A stretch of DNA of 64,000 nucleotides from Phyllobacterium sp. 628 (GCF_014189505.1 NZ_CP050300.1:124001-188000); one strand, 5' to 3'. Positions 42,915 to 52,620 are shown, counted from the first letter of the stretch. Notes: generated by a model from the sequence alone, not told the origin. Numbers and translations are program-made.

Positions 42915-42930
42915 CAGACCAAAGAGAAGA

Positions 42931-44172
42931 ATGACGATGACATTGATCGATGCAACACAGTCCGACCAAACCGATCCGCTGCGCCATTTCCGCGACAGGT
43001 TCGAGCTGCCGCAGGGAGTGATTTATCTCGACGGCAATTCGCTCGGCGCCCTGCCGAAGACTGTCAAAGCAAGGGTCGCACGGACCATCAGCGAAGAGTG
43101 GGGCGAGCAGCTGATTCGCAGCTGGAACACCGCCGGATGGGTCCACTTGCCGCAACAGGTCGGCGGCAAGATCGGCCGTCTCATCGGTGCACAGGACGGA
43201 TGTGTCGTTGCTGCTGACAGTACATCAATCAACCTCTTCAAGGTGCTTTCCGCCGCCCTTAGTCTCAATCCCGACCGAACAGGCATCGTTTCCGAGCGGG
43301 AAAACTTTCCGACCGATCTTTACATTGCACAAGGCGTGGCCAAGCAGATCGGCCAGGGCCATCAGCTTGCATTAGCAGGAAAGCCCGGCGATATCCCTGC
43401 AATGCTGACCAGCGACGTGGCTGTTCTTATGCTGACCCACGTCAATTATCGCACGGGATACCGTCACGACATGGCTGCCATCACCAAGGCAGCGCATGAC
43501 AAGGGTATTCTCGTCATCTGGGATTTGGCCCATTCTGCGGGTGCCATGGCGATTGATCTCGCTGGCGCTGATGCGGATTTTGCCATTGGCTGCGGCTATA
43601 AATATCTGAACGGGGGGCCCGGCGCGCCAGCGTTTCTTTACGTTAATCCACGTCATCACGGCGGTTTTCGCCAGCCGCTGTCCGGCTGGTTTGGTCATCG
43701 TGCGCCGTTCGAGTTTGAAGCAGCCTATGCGCCATCAAATGGTATTGAGCAATATCTCTGCGGCACGCCGCAAGTCCTTGGCCTGGTCGCCATGGATGAA
43801 GCGCTTGCCCTTTGGGAAGACGTTGACATGGCTGCATTGCGCGCCAAATCCGTAGCCCTGTGCGATTTCTTTATTCAGGAAGTCGAGGTTTTCGCCGATG
43901 AGTTCGGCCTGAAACTGGTCACGCCGCGCAATGCGGAACAGCGCGGCAGTCAGGTTTCGTACTCTTGCGATAATGGCTATGCCATCATGCAGGCGTTGAT
44001 TGCCCGCGGTGTCATCGGTGATTTCCGCGCGCCGGATATTATCCGCTTCGGCTTTACCCCGCTCTATCTGAGCTTTGCCGAAGTGTCCGGGGCCGTGACC
44101 ATCCTTCGCGATATTCTGGCGACACGCAGTTGGGATGCACCGGAATACAAGGTGAGGGGAGCCGTGACATGA
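42931..44172 (+). CDS. kynU: Kynureninase
   Basis: A 413-residue PLP enzyme that splits kynurenine into anthranilate and alanine. [33 protein letters not shown], and the Schiff-base motif [19 protein letters not shown] (Lys in GYKYLNGG) are classic. [15 protein letters not shown] carries the PLP-contact Asp. The ATG at 42931 fits GAGAAG upstream; the frame from 42871 overlaps the regulator gene and is rejected. The gene lies 16 bp after the GntR gene. Its TGA overlaps the kynA start as ATGA. Anthranilate as product suggests a downstream anthranilate pathway elsewhere. Confidence 0.96.
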   Translation: MTMTLIDATQSDQTDPLRHFRDRFELPQGVIYLDGNSLGALPKTVKARVARTISEEWGEQLIRSWNTAGWVHLPQQVGGKIGRLIGAQDGCVVAADSTSINLFKVLSAALSLNPDRTGIVSERENFPTDLYIAQGVAKQIGQGHQLALAGKPGDIPAMLTSDVAVLMLTHVNYRTGYRHDMAAITKAAHDKGILVIWDLAHSAGAMAIDLAGADADFAIGCGYKYLNGGPGAPAFLYVNPRHHGGFRQPLSGWFGHRAPFEFEAAYAPSNGIEQYLCGTPQVLGLVAMDEALALWEDVDMAALRAKSVALCDFFIQEVEVFADEFGLKLVTPRNAEQRGSQVSYSCDNGYAIMQALIARGVIGDFRAPDIIRFGFTPLYLSFAEVSGAVTILRDILATRSWDAPEYKVRGAVT

Positions 44173-45008
44173 GCCGCACGCCTTACAATCCGGAGACAGA
44201 AGGCGCGCAAATGTCCTTCGACGGGCGCATGTCCTATGGGGATTATCTGCGGCTGGACAAGATTCTCACGGCTCAGGCGCCGCTTTCCGATGCGCATGAC
44301 GAGATGCTGTTCATCGTCCAGCATCAGGCATCGGAAATCTGGATGCGGCTGGTCATCCACGAACTGATGTCTGTGTGCGAGCATATTGCCAAAGACGACC
44401 TTGCACCCTCGTTCAAGATGCTCAGCCGTGTGTCGCGTATTCTCGACCAGCTGAATTCGGCATGGGATGTGCTGAGAACCATGACGCCGAGCGAATACAC
44501 GACATTCCGCGAGGCACTCGGCATGTCATCCGGCTTCCAGTCATTCCAGTACCGGGCCATCGAGTTTCTGGCGGGGAACAAGAATGCCGCCATGATGCGC
44601 CCGCACGCCCACAAACCGGACATTTACAACTGGCTGGACGGCATCCTGCATATGCCGAGCATTTACGACCAGTCGATCCGGCTGCTGGCACGCAAAGGCT
44701 TTGCCATCGACAAGGCAATGCTGGAACGCGATTGCTCATTGCCCTATGAGGCCAATGACAGCGTGCGCAATGCCTGGCTCGCAGTGTACCGCTCGCCGGA
44801 AACCCACTGGCCGCTGTATGAGCTGGCGGAAAAGCTGGTGGATTTCGAGGACTATTTCCGCCGGTGGCGCTTCAACCATGTAACGACGGTGGAACGCATC
44901 ATCGGCTTCAAAACAGGCACAGGCGGAACATCCGGCGTCAATTACTTGCGCAAGATGCTCGATATTGTGCTGTTTCCGGAATTGTGGAGCATGCGGACCG
45001 AACTCTAG
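44169..45008 (+). CDS. kynA: Tryptophan 2,3-dioxygenase
   Basis: A 279-residue heme enzyme that opens tryptophan to N-formylkynurenine, the first step of the pathway. [40 protein letters not shown] (core [14 protein letters not shown]), [19 protein letters not shown] and the C-terminal [17 protein letters not shown] are all diagnostic. The distal and axial His positions lie in the usual motifs (QHQASE and [16 protein letters not shown]). The start at 44169 overlaps the kynU stop. The order kynU-kynA with the formamidase gene elsewhere departs from the compact kynBUA order of other Proteobacteria. Confidence 0.97.
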   Translation: MSRTPYNPETEGAQMSFDGRMSYGDYLRLDKILTAQAPLSDAHDEMLFIVQHQASEIWMRLVIHELMSVCEHIAKDDLAPSFKMLSRVSRILDQLNSAWDVLRTMTPSEYTTFREALGMSSGFQSFQYRAIEFLAGNKNAAMMRPHAHKPDIYNWLDGILHMPSIYDQSIRLLARKGFAIDKAMLERDCSLPYEANDSVRNAWLAVYRSPETHWPLYELAEKLVDFEDYFRRWRFNHVTTVERIIGFKTGTGGTSGVNYLRKMLDIVLFPELWSMRTEL

Positions 45009-45019
45009 GTCCGCAACAC

Positions 45020-45379
45020 TCAGGCGGCGTGTTTATCGATAGCCACGCAGTCCATCGCAGACTTGGCATGAATATGATTGCTATGAGCAAAGCCATGTTT
45101 GGCAATCGCAGCAAGATCATCATCAGGCTGGATTGGACGCGACCACCAGTTGTCATTGAGCGTCCAGCCTTTGGCCGTGGCACTCTCGACTTCCTGACTG
45201 TCGGGACGCAGTACACAGGATTCGTGCATGATACGCGCATTGGGCGAGCGCTTGCTCATCATCTTGCGGCCCTCGGCGAGCGCTGTGGCTTCATCCTCGG
45301 CAATCACAAGCTGATGAAACAGATAACGTGTCTGTTTATACTTGGTCAGATAGGCAAATTTGACTTGATACGCTGGCAC
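45020..45379 (-). CDS. Hypothetical protein of 119 residues
   Basis: A soluble, basic-to-neutral protein with no signal peptide. It opens MPAYQVKFAYLTKYKQTRYLFHQLVIAED and holds EATALAEGRKMMSKRSPNARI and a Trp-rich end (GWTLNDNWWSRPIQPDDDLAAIAKHG). I recognise no family. The GTG at 45379 has AGGAG six bases upstream; the frame extends to 45397 but lacks a ribosome site there. It is convergent with kynA, 11 bp away, and no clear terminator lies between. Confidence 0.65.
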   Translation of the reverse strand: MPAYQVKFAYLTKYKQTRYLFHQLVIAEDEATALAEGRKMMSKRSPNARIMHESCVLRPDSQEVESATAKGWTLNDNWWSRPIQPDDDLAAIAKHGFAHSNHIHAKSAMDCVAIDKHAA

Positions 45380-45561
45380 TTCATTCTCCTGCACCAAAGA
45401 CTCAGTCGTTAACCATTTAATAATATTGGCGGTTGACAGGGCTTTTTCAAGGAGAACGAGGTTTTATACAGATTTATTTACGCGGAACTATTGCCGGCGA
45501 CATTTCAGCAAGCTGTTGGTTTGTAACCACAAAATGACTTTGTTACGAAGGCGAAATAAAA

Positions 45562-45590
45562 AGCCGTCCTGATCTTGGATCAGAACGGCT
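45562..45590 (-). terminator. Intrinsic terminator of the epimerase/dehydrogenase cluster
   Basis: AGCCGT-c-CTGATC (45562-45574) pairs with GATCAG-a-ACGGCT (45578-45590), 12 bp with one mismatch and a TTG loop. On the minus strand TTTTTATTT follows. It lies 28 bp after the dehydrogenase stop. The rest of the gap (45380-45561) shows no gene. Confidence 0.75.
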
Positions 45591-45617
45591 CAATAGTGGC
45601 GCCAATTGGCTTGACGC

Positions 45618-46937
45618 TTATTGGCCGTATACGAGTTTGTCCTGGCGCTGTCTGAGTTCGACGATCTTGGAACCGGGGATGGGTGCGGCATTGGCGCTGG
45701 TGATGAGTTCACCCTTGGCAATCGGTGCCGTCACCGTGCCGCCCTGCAGCAGGCCGCAGGGGATGGCTTTGGCCGCACGCGCTTCCGGCGCCGTCATGAT
45801 CCAGGCGCGGTAGCAGTATTCACCAATGGCATCGAGCCTGTCGCCGGGCTTCAGATCCTTCTTGGCCACCGCACAGACTTCTGCAACCGGTTTGGCCAGC
45901 GGCACCATGTCGGCCTTGCCGTAGAGCACAACGCGGGCGCAGGTCAGCGGCACTTCGAGGGACGTCAGGTGATAGGGCCGGTGGAAGGTGAAGTAAGGAC
46001 CCTTGCCCATCTTCAGGTCTTCCATGCGCTCCGAAATGCGCGGATGCGACATGTCGGCCACCACGAACACACCCGGTGCCACACCCTTGCCGATGGAATA
46101 GTCAACCACGCCGACACGCGAGAGAAGTCCCCCATCCTTTTGCGGGATCAGCGTCTTGTTGAGCTGGTCGAGCGTGGCGGATGGGCCATGCATGCCCGCC
46201 TTATCAGGCACAAGCCCGGTGGCATTGGCAATGGCTGCCATTTCCACCATGGTCTTCGAGCCATCGACGAATTCCACCAGCATGCGCACATTCATATGGC
46301 GGCGCGCTGCCTCCTCCTCATATTCATCGGGAATGGCATCGATGTTGAGCGGGTTGTTCTTGCCCTTGCCGGCCGCCACGATCGGATGACCCATGGCCGA
46401 GACGAATTCAATCAGTTCCATGCACGAGGATGGCTCATCACCAGCACCCAGCGAATAGGTAACGCCAAGGCGATCCGCCTCGCTTTTCAGGTACGCGCCG
46501 ATGGTCACGTCAGCCTCGACATTCATCATCACCAGATGCTTGCCGTGCTCCATGGCGCGAAGGCCGATCTCGGCTCCCACAGCAGGAACGCCGGTGGCAT
46601 CGATGACCACGTCGATCAGATCATTCTCGAGGATCAGATTGGCATCGCTGGTGACAGCAATCCTGCCGCTTTCCATTGCCGCCGTCAGGCCCGAAGCCGT
46701 GTTCACCTCTTTCGAGTGTCCCGGTTCCTGATAGGCGATATCGACGGCCTTCAGCGCATTGGGCAGGTTGAGCTCGGAAATCGCACCGATTTCCACGCCC
46801 GGCATATGCGCCACCCGCGTGACAATGTCCGTGCCCATCTCGCCCGAGCCAATCAGGCCGATCCGGATCGGACGCCCCGCATCCGCCCGCGCCTGCATGT
46901 CTCGCGCCAATCCCGTCAATGCTACATTGCTCGCCAT
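45618..46937 (-). CDS. NAD(P)-dependent dehydrogenase with SAF domain (COG4091 type)
   Basis: A 439-residue protein. An N-terminal Rossmann domain (IRIGLIGSGEMGTDIVTRVA, residues about 24-43) resembles homoserine dehydrogenase. A long middle domain with SLGAGDEPSSCMELIEFVSAMGHP comes next. The C-terminal SAF domain includes DLKPGDRLDAIGEYCYRAWI and LITSANAAPIPGS. Proteins of this layout are annotated as predicted homoserine dehydrogenases, but several act on sugar acids or polyols. Next to a sugar importer and epimerase, a role on a pentose or aldonate is more likely than homoserine. The start at 46937 (MASNVALTGL) has GAGGAG ten bases upstream. Confidence 0.8.
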   Translation of the reverse strand: MASNVALTGLARDMQARADAGRPIRIGLIGSGEMGTDIVTRVAHMPGVEIGAISELNLPNALKAVDIAYQEPGHSKEVNTASGLTAAMESGRIAVTSDANLILENDLIDVVIDATGVPAVGAEIGLRAMEHGKHLVMMNVEADVTIGAYLKSEADRLGVTYSLGAGDEPSSCMELIEFVSAMGHPIVAAGKGKNNPLNIDAIPDEYEEEAARRHMNVRMLVEFVDGSKTMVEMAAIANATGLVPDKAGMHGPSATLDQLNKTLIPQKDGGLLSRVGVVDYSIGKGVAPGVFVVADMSHPRISERMEDLKMGKGPYFTFHRPYHLTSLEVPLTCARVVLYGKADMVPLAKPVAEVCAVAKKDLKPGDRLDAIGEYCYRAWIMTAPEARAAKAIPCGLLQGGTVTAPIAKGELITSANAAPIPGSKIVELRQRQDKLVYGQ

Positions 46938-47004
46938 AAAATATTCGCTCCTCACCAAGCTGTGCTGCTTCGGCATAGGACGGGAAACGGCAATTGGCAA
47001 CTGT

Positions 47005-48027
47005 CTACCGATTGTAGAAACGGAATTCCGTATGCTGGCGATAAGTCTCGCCCGGGCGCAGGACCGCACTGGGGAAGTGCGGTTGGTTGGGACTATCGGG
47101 AAAGCACTGTGCCTCCAGACAAAGGCCGGCATGCGGGCCGTAGCGCTTGCCATCAAGGCCAGCGAGAGAGGGTGCAATCATCGCGCCATCGTAAAACTGC
47201 AGGCCGGTTTCACTGGTATGAACCTGCATTTCCAATCCATTGCGCGCTCCAAGCGACGCGGCGAAACGCAACCCGTTACGGGGAGTGCCGCTGAGGACGA
47301 AATTGTGATCGTACGAGGCAGAGGCATGCGTGCCGATCAATTGTGGCAACTGGAAATCGAACGGTGTTGTCTCCACCGGCGCTATTTCACCGGTCGGAAT
47401 GAGATCGGCCGATACAGGTGTGTAGCTGCTGGCAAAAATCTGCAGCGTGTGATCGCGGATATCATCTGAACCATCGAGATTGAAATAGCTGTGCTGGGCA
47501 AAATTGGCGACAGTGGGCGCATCGGTATCGGCCTCCACCTCGACGCGAAGCGTGGAATTGTCACCGAAGCTATAGGTACACCGGACATTCATCGCACCGG
47601 GAAAGCCTTGATCCCCATCGGGCAAGTGCAATGCGAGCGTGACAGAGGAAGCGTTCCAGTCTGTGACGGTCCACAAACGTTGCGAGACGCCATTCGCACC
47701 ACCATGCAGGGTCTGCTTGCCACCCTCATTGCGGTTCAGTTGATAATCCTTGCCATCAAGGCTGAAGCGCCCATGTGCGATGCGGTTGGCATAGCGGCCG
47801 ACCAGCGCACCGAAGTAAGGCGATTGCAGCGGGTAGGGATCGAATGTATCGAAACCGAGAACGACCCTTTGCAGCTTGCCATCGAGTAACGGCACCTGCA
47901 GGTCACGGATTACCGCACCCCAGTTCAGAATATGTGCAAGCGCCCCCGAGGGCGACTGGATGGTCGCCTGAAACACCGGTTCGCCCGAAAACATTCCAAA
48001 TGGTTGTGGTCCAAGCAACGCACGCAT
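47005..48027 (-). CDS. galM: Aldose 1-epimerase
   Basis: A 340-residue mutarotase of the GalM family. FGALVGRYANRIAHGRFSLDGKDYQL (core GRYANRIAHGRF), QTLHGG with the first catalytic His, HSYFNLDG with the second, and the catalytic Glu in GLCLEAQCFPDSPN are present. It interconverts alpha and beta anomers of an aldose. The ATG at 48027 lies 2 bp after the permease stop, so it is cotranscribed with the importer and probably acts on the imported sugar. Confidence 0.92.
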   Translation of the reverse strand: MRALLGPQPFGMFSGEPVFQATIQSPSGALAHILNWGAVIRDLQVPLLDGKLQRVVLGFDTFDPYPLQSPYFGALVGRYANRIAHGRFSLDGKDYQLNRNEGGKQTLHGGANGVSQRLWTVTDWNASSVTLALHLPDGDQGFPGAMNVRCTYSFGDNSTLRVEVEADTDAPTVANFAQHSYFNLDGSDDIRDHTLQIFASSYTPVSADLIPTGEIAPVETTPFDFQLPQLIGTHASASYDHNFVLSGTPRNGLRFAASLGARNGLEMQVHTSETGLQFYDGAMIAPSLAGLDGKRYGPHAGLCLEAQCFPDSPNQPHFPSAVLRPGETYRQHTEFRFYNR

Positions 48028-48029
48028 GA

Positions 48030-49007
48030 TCAATATTCCTTCACGGCAGCAGTGCTGCGCGCGGAAAGCTTTGCCTGCAGGATCACCACAATCAGCAGGA
48101 ATAAGCCGCGAATAACCGATTGCCAATAGGCCGAAAGCGAAATCCAGCCCTTGCCGTTTTCAAAGTTGAGCACATTGAAAAGAATACCGAGAAGCAGCAC
48201 ACCCGCCAGCGTTGCCCCGACCGAACCAACGCCGCCGGTCAGCAACGTGCCGCCGACAACCACTGCGGCAATGGCAAAAAGCTCCCAGCCCACACCTTCG
48301 ATCGGCTGTCCCGCGCCAAACTGCGCCGCAAGGATCACCCCCGCCAGACCAGCCAGACCGCCACTTGCCAGATAGACCAGAAACTTGATGCGGTCGGCGG
48401 GCAAGCCCATCATGCGCGTTGCATCTTCATTGCCGCCGACCGCCAAAACGCCGCGTCCGGTGCTGGTGAAGTTGAGCACCACCCAGCCGACGACATAGGC
48501 TGCCAGCGCGATCCATGCGGGAATGGGAAAGCCGAGGAGATTATCCTGACCCAAGGTCGTGAAGCCACTCTCATAGGAGACTGAAACCGACTGATTGTCT
48601 GCCAGCAGCAAAGCCGTACCGCTGGCGGCGAGCATTGTCGCAAGCGTCGCAACAAAGGGCATGATCTTCAGCCGCGTGACCAGCGTCGCATTGACCAGCC
48701 CGACACAAAGCCCCGCACCGACACCCGCACCGAGCCCGATCCATGCGCCTTGCGGACTGAACAGCGCCGCGACGACGCTGCCCAGCGCAGCTGTCGAACC
48801 CACGGAAAGATCGATGCCGCCGGTCATGATGACAAAGCACATGCCGAGCGCCACCAGCGCAAACATGGAATTGTAACGTAACACGCTGGTGATGTTGAAA
48901 AAGCCAAGGAAATAGTCGTAGCGCAGCCAGCCGAACAGGATGAGCAGGAGGAGGGCTAGAACCACGCCGTAACTGCCAAGCAGAGAAAGAAGTTTTGAGC
49001 GTGTCAT
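48030..49007 (-). CDS. yjfF: Sugar ABC importer permease (YjfF-like)
   Basis: A 325-residue BPD_transp_2 permease with about eight to ten spans. FVIMTGGIDLSVGSTAALGS and VVGGTLLTGGVGSVGATLAGVLLLG are conserved. Its place as the second permease after binding protein, ATPase and first permease matches ytfQ-ytfR-ytfT-yjfF. The ATG at 49007 overlaps the previous stop (ATGA), which rejects 49037. Confidence 0.82.
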   Translation of the reverse strand: MTRSKLLSLLGSYGVVLALLLLILFGWLRYDYFLGFFNITSVLRYNSMFALVALGMCFVIMTGGIDLSVGSTAALGSVVAALFSPQGAWIGLGAGVGAGLCVGLVNATLVTRLKIMPFVATLATMLAASGTALLLADNQSVSVSYESGFTTLGQDNLLGFPIPAWIALAAYVVGWVVLNFTSTGRGVLAVGGNEDATRMMGLPADRIKFLVYLASGGLAGLAGVILAAQFGAGQPIEGVGWELFAIAAVVVGGTLLTGGVGSVGATLAGVLLLGILFNVLNFENGKGWISLSAYWQSVIRGLFLLIVVILQAKLSARSTAAVKEY

Positions 49008-50002
49008 GCGTGTGCCCTGCCTTGCTGCTGGATCCACACGGCAAGCACGATAATCCCCGCCTTGACCACGAGCGCGGCCGCATCTGGTACGCCATTGGCC
49101 AGCAGAGTGTAGCGCACGAGCTGGATCGTCATAGCGCCCAGAAGCGTACCGATAATGGTTGCCTTGCCGCCGCTCAGCAGCGTGCCACCCACGGCGACCG
49201 CCGCAATAGCGTCAAGCTCCATGCCGAGGCCGACCTGATTGGCATCACTGGAAGAATTGATGGCAATAACCACCAGCCCGGCAATGCCCGCACACAATCC
49301 GCTGATGGCATAGACGAGCAGTTTTACCTTGGCCACGGCGACACCGGACAGTTCCGCCGCCCGCTCATTGCCGCCTATGGCGATGATCTGGCGGCCAAAG
49401 ACCGTCCGCTTCAATACCCAAGCCGCCGCAAGCACGATGATGACCATCAGGATGACCTGAAACGGAATACCGAACACCCGGCCAAGTCCGATGAACTGGA
49501 ATTGCGGCACGCGGAACGTCTGCAGATTGCCATTGGTCATCACCTGCGCAATACCGCGCCCGGCAATGAACAGCACCAGCGTCGCGACAATCGGCTGGAT
49601 TTTGAACGATGCAATCAGCCAACCATTGAAGAGGCCAAACAGCCCGGCAATGGATACCGAGACAATCATCGCAACAGCAACTGCGAGATAGATGTTCTCA
49701 ATAGGGATGATTTTGCCGAGAAAGATCATTGGCGCCAGTGCGCCTGATATTGCCATCAGCGACCCGACCGAAAGATCAATGCCACCCGTTGCAATCACCA
49801 GCGTCATGCCGACAGCAACGATCACAATCGTGCAGACCTGTGTGAGATTCACGTTGAGCGTCTGTATCGTGGCAAAGTTGCGCGTGAAAATCAGGTTGAA
49901 TAGGATCAACAGAACCAAAGCGATCAGCGTGCCATAACGCGCCAGAAAATCGAACGGATCAAACGATTTTGCGGCTCGGGCCGCCGATGGGGAATAGCTC
50001 AT
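49004..50002 (-). CDS. ytfT: Sugar ABC importer permease (YtfT-like)
   Basis: A 332-residue permease with the IATGGIDLSVGSLMAISGAL and AAVAVGGTLLSGGKATIIGTLLGA motifs of ribose-type permeases. It pairs with the next permease as a heterodimer, as in the galactofuranose importer, where the two are separate proteins. Its start overlaps the ATPase stop by 4 bp. Confidence 0.85.
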   Translation of the reverse strand: MSYSPSAARAAKSFDPFDFLARYGTLIALVLLILFNLIFTRNFATIQTLNVNLTQVCTIVIVAVGMTLVIATGGIDLSVGSLMAISGALAPMIFLGKIIPIENIYLAVAVAMIVSVSIAGLFGLFNGWLIASFKIQPIVATLVLFIAGRGIAQVMTNGNLQTFRVPQFQFIGLGRVFGIPFQVILMVIIVLAAAWVLKRTVFGRQIIAIGGNERAAELSGVAVAKVKLLVYAISGLCAGIAGLVVIAINSSSDANQVGLGMELDAIAAVAVGGTLLSGGKATIIGTLLGAMTIQLVRYTLLANGVPDAAALVVKAGIIVLAVWIQQQGRAHA

Positions 50003-51537
50003 GGCCTTGCCTCCGCAATCACTGGCGCATTGCCATGGGCCATTGCGCCCATAACAGCGTCTTCTGTCGCGGCAGCACGATCAAACTCGGCAACGCTGAT
50101 GCCCTCGCGCAGAACGAAAACCCGGTCAGCGCCTTCAATGACCTCTTCCAGTTCGGAGGAAATCATCAGCACTGCCAGCCCCTGATCGGCCAGGGACTTG
50201 ATCAGCGACTGAATTTCGCCCTTGGCGCCGACATCAATGCCGCGTGTGGGCTCATCGAGAATGAGCAGCCGCGGGTTCATGGCCAGCCAGCGTCCAAGCA
50301 GAACTTTCTGTTGATTGCCGCCTGAGAGTTCGCGCACTTTCTGGTCGGGTCCCGAACATTTAATGCCGAGCTGTTTGATAAAGCGCTCGACGATTTCCCG
50401 CTGCGCCTTCTCATCAATAATGCCGGATTTGCTGAGCTTCGGCATCAGCGCCAGCATCATGTTTTCGGCAACGCTCATTTCCGGAACAATGCCCTCACTC
50501 TTGCGATCTTCCGTGCAGAAACCCATGCCTGCGGCAATGGCATCGGAGGGTCGCTTCGGATCAAACACCTTGCCGCCATAATGCATCTCACCGGCTCTCA
50601 ACCGGTCGATACCAAACACCAGCCGCGCGGTCTCAGTGCGCCCAGCGCCGAGCAATCCGGCAAATCCGGCAATCTCGCCGCTGCGGATATTGAAGGAAAC
50701 GTCCTGAACAATCTGACCAATTGCGAGGTTGCCCGCGGACAATAGAACCTTGCCGATTTTCGTTTCATCCCGTGCACTGAAAGCCGTGGCATGGCCTTCG
50801 GTTCTCTCGATATTGCGGCCAAGCATGGAAGAGACGAGATCGATCTTTTCGATTTCGTCCATCCGCGCTGTCTTGATCGTCTTGCCGTCACGCATGATCG
50901 TCACACGGTCGCAGACGGCATAGAGTTCGTCCAGTTTGTGGCTGACAAACACCACCGAAACACCTTCCTGCTTCAACTGGCGGATGACATTGAACAGCAC
51001 ACCCACTTCGCGCTCATCCAGCGACGACGTGGGCTCATCCATGATGACCAGCTTGGCAGAAAAGCCTATAGCGCGGGCAATCGCCACCATCTGCTGGGTC
51101 GCGGTGTTGAATTCCATCAGGGGACGGCGCACGTCAACGCGGATGTTGAAGCGTTGCAGCAGTCCTTCGGCCTCCCGGTGCATGGCACTCCAGTCGAGAA
51201 AGCCGAATTTGCGCTTTTCGCGCCCAAGGCAAATATTTTCGGTGATCGACCGGTACGGAACCAGATTGATCTCCTGATAGATCGTGCTGATGCCGTTCGC
51301 CTGCGCCTGTTGCGGCGAGGACACTTCAAATGGCTTTCCGTCAAAGGCCACATCGCCGGCATCGCGGCGGTGATAGCCCGTCAGAACCTTGATCAGCGTT
51401 GATTTGCCTGCGCCGTTCTGGCCGATGAGTGCATGCACCTCGCCGCGTCTGACCGAAAACGAAGCGGCCGAAAGGGCAGGTATTCCGGCAAAGCGTTTGT
51501 CGATACCCGTCATCGACAGAAGGTCATCGGTGTCCAT
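49999..51537 (-). CDS. ytfR: Sugar ABC importer double ATPase (YtfR/RbsA-like)
   Basis: A 512-residue protein with two fused ATPase domains. The first has Walker A GQNGAGKST and signature-like LMEFNTATQQMVAIARAI with Walker B LVIMDEPTSSLDE. The second has the degenerate loop GLLGAGRTE, signature LSGGNQQK and LLILDEPTRGIDVGA. The pattern matches RbsA/YtfR proteins. The ATG at 51537 (MDTDDLL) gives family length; the frame reaching 51639 reads through the intercistronic hairpin and is rejected. No strong ribosome site is visible. Confidence 0.9.
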   Translation of the reverse strand: MDTDDLLSMTGIDKRFAGIPALSAASFSVRRGEVHALIGQNGAGKSTLIKVLTGYHRRDAGDVAFDGKPFEVSSPQQAQANGISTIYQEINLVPYRSITENICLGREKRKFGFLDWSAMHREAEGLLQRFNIRVDVRRPLMEFNTATQQMVAIARAIGFSAKLVIMDEPTSSLDEREVGVLFNVIRQLKQEGVSVVFVSHKLDELYAVCDRVTIMRDGKTIKTARMDEIEKIDLVSSMLGRNIERTEGHATAFSARDETKIGKVLLSAGNLAIGQIVQDVSFNIRSGEIAGFAGLLGAGRTETARLVFGIDRLRAGEMHYGGKVFDPKRPSDAIAAGMGFCTEDRKSEGIVPEMSVAENMMLALMPKLSKSGIIDEKAQREIVERFIKQLGIKCSGPDQKVRELSGGNQQKVLLGRWLAMNPRLLILDEPTRGIDVGAKGEIQSLIKSLADQGLAVLMISSELEEVIEGADRVFVLREGISVAEFDRAAATEDAVMGAMAHGNAPVIAEARP

Positions 51538-51599
51538 AGCAAAGCCATTTCTTGATATTATCGGGATTTCTGCCGATACCTTGCGCATCAGGCAAAGAA

Positions 51600-51631
51600 A
51601 AAGCCAGCGCCCAGTATAGAGCGCTGGCTTT
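51600..51631 (-). terminator. Intercistronic hairpin after the YtfQ-like gene
   Basis: A perfect 11-bp stem, AAAGCCAGCGC (51600-51610) with GCGCTGGCTTT (51621-51631), loop of 10. On the minus strand the T-rich TTTTTCTTTG follows. It lies 9 bp after the binding-protein stop and before the ATPase gene, so it should reduce downstream expression. Confidence 0.8.
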
Positions 51632-51639
51632 GTCAACAA

Positions 51640-52620
51640 TCAATAGGCGGAGCTTAGGAGCTTGGCCGCATTGCTGGAATCATAGAACTGATCCGGATTG
51701 ATGATCTTCGGCGCAATCTTCTCTCCGGCAGCATAGGCGACAGCCGTGTCATAGGCCTTGGGGCCGAAACGCGGATTGCACTCGACCACAGCGGCAATCT
51801 TGCCATCAACCACGGCTTGCACGGCTTCCTTGCCGCCATCGATAGACAGGACGAGAATATCCTTGCCCGGCACCTTGCCTGCTGCCTCAATCGCCGAAAT
51901 CGCGCCAATCGCCATTTCGTCATTGTGGGCGTAGATCACGTTGGCATCAGGATGCGCCTGCAGCAAAGTTTCGGCAACCTGACGGCCCTTATCGCGGGCA
52001 AAGTCGCCGGTCTGCGATGCAACGATCGAGAAGTCCGAATGCTTGGCGATCACATCGTCAAAGCCCTTCTTGCGGTCATTGGCAGGGGATGATCCTGTCG
52101 TGCCTTCCAGTTCGATAATCTTGGTCTTGCCCTTGCCGTTGGCGACGAGCCATTCACCGATGCGCTGGCCTTCTTCAATGAAGTTGGACCCGATAAAGGT
52201 CACATAATCATCACCGGCCTTGGCAAGGGATGGATCAACGCTGCGGTCGAGCAGGATGACCGGAATACCAGCATTCTTGGCGGCCTTGATCGCCGGGATC
52301 AACGGCTTTTCTTCACGTGGCGCGAGGAAAATCAGATCCACACCCTGTGCGATCATTGAATTGACGTCGGCCACCTGCTTGGCGGCGGAACTGGCGGCAT
52401 CCGTATAAACCAGCTGCCAGCCGCGCTTCTTGGCTTCTTCCTGCATGCTGGCCGTCTGGGCCAGACGCCATGGATTGTTGCTTTCGGTCTGGGCAAAGCC
52501 GACCTTATAGGTATCTTTCTTCTTCAGCGGCGGAGAAGCCGCGAAAACGCTACCGGCAGCCATGGCGGCAACCAGCCCGGCAGCGGATGTGATCAACAGG
52601 GTACGACGAGTGATAGACAT
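51640..52620 (-). CDS. ytfQ: Sugar-binding protein, YtfQ-like (galactofuranose/pentose type)
   Basis: A 326-residue periplasmic protein. A twin-Arg-containing signal (MSITRRTLLITSAAGLVAAM) ends near SVFA-AS. Conserved YtfQ features are NNPWRLAQTASM, LDRSVDPS, GEWLVANGKGK, IIELEGTTGSSPANDRKKGF, SQTGDFARDKG and YAHNDEMAIGAI. E. coli YtfQ binds galactofuranose; relatives in other bacteria carry arabinose. The aldose epimerase in the operon favours an aldose. It heads the operon, divergent from the LacI regulator gene. Confidence 0.87.
   Translation of the reverse strand: MSITRRTLLITSAAGLVAAMAAGSVFAASPPLKKKDTYKVGFAQTESNNPWRLAQTASMQEEAKKRGWQLVYTDAASSAAKQVADVNSMIAQGVDLIFLAPREEKPLIPAIKAAKNAGIPVILLDRSVDPSLAKAGDDYVTFIGSNFIEEGQRIGEWLVANGKGKTKIIELEGTTGSSPANDRKKGFDDVIAKHSDFSIVASQTGDFARDKGRQVAETLLQAHPDANVIYAHNDEMAIGAISAIEAAGKVPGKDILVLSIDGGKEAVQAVVDGKIAAVVECNPRFGPKAYDTAVAYAAGEKIAPKIINPDQFYDSSNAAKLLSSAY

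Noticed and set aside
45621..47294. Plus-strand open frame of 557 codons opposite the dehydrogenase and aldose epimerase genes
   Set aside because: It is antisense to two well-recognised genes, rich in His/Arg/Gly with no domain pattern, and has no ribosome site. It arises from codon bias in the minus-strand genes.
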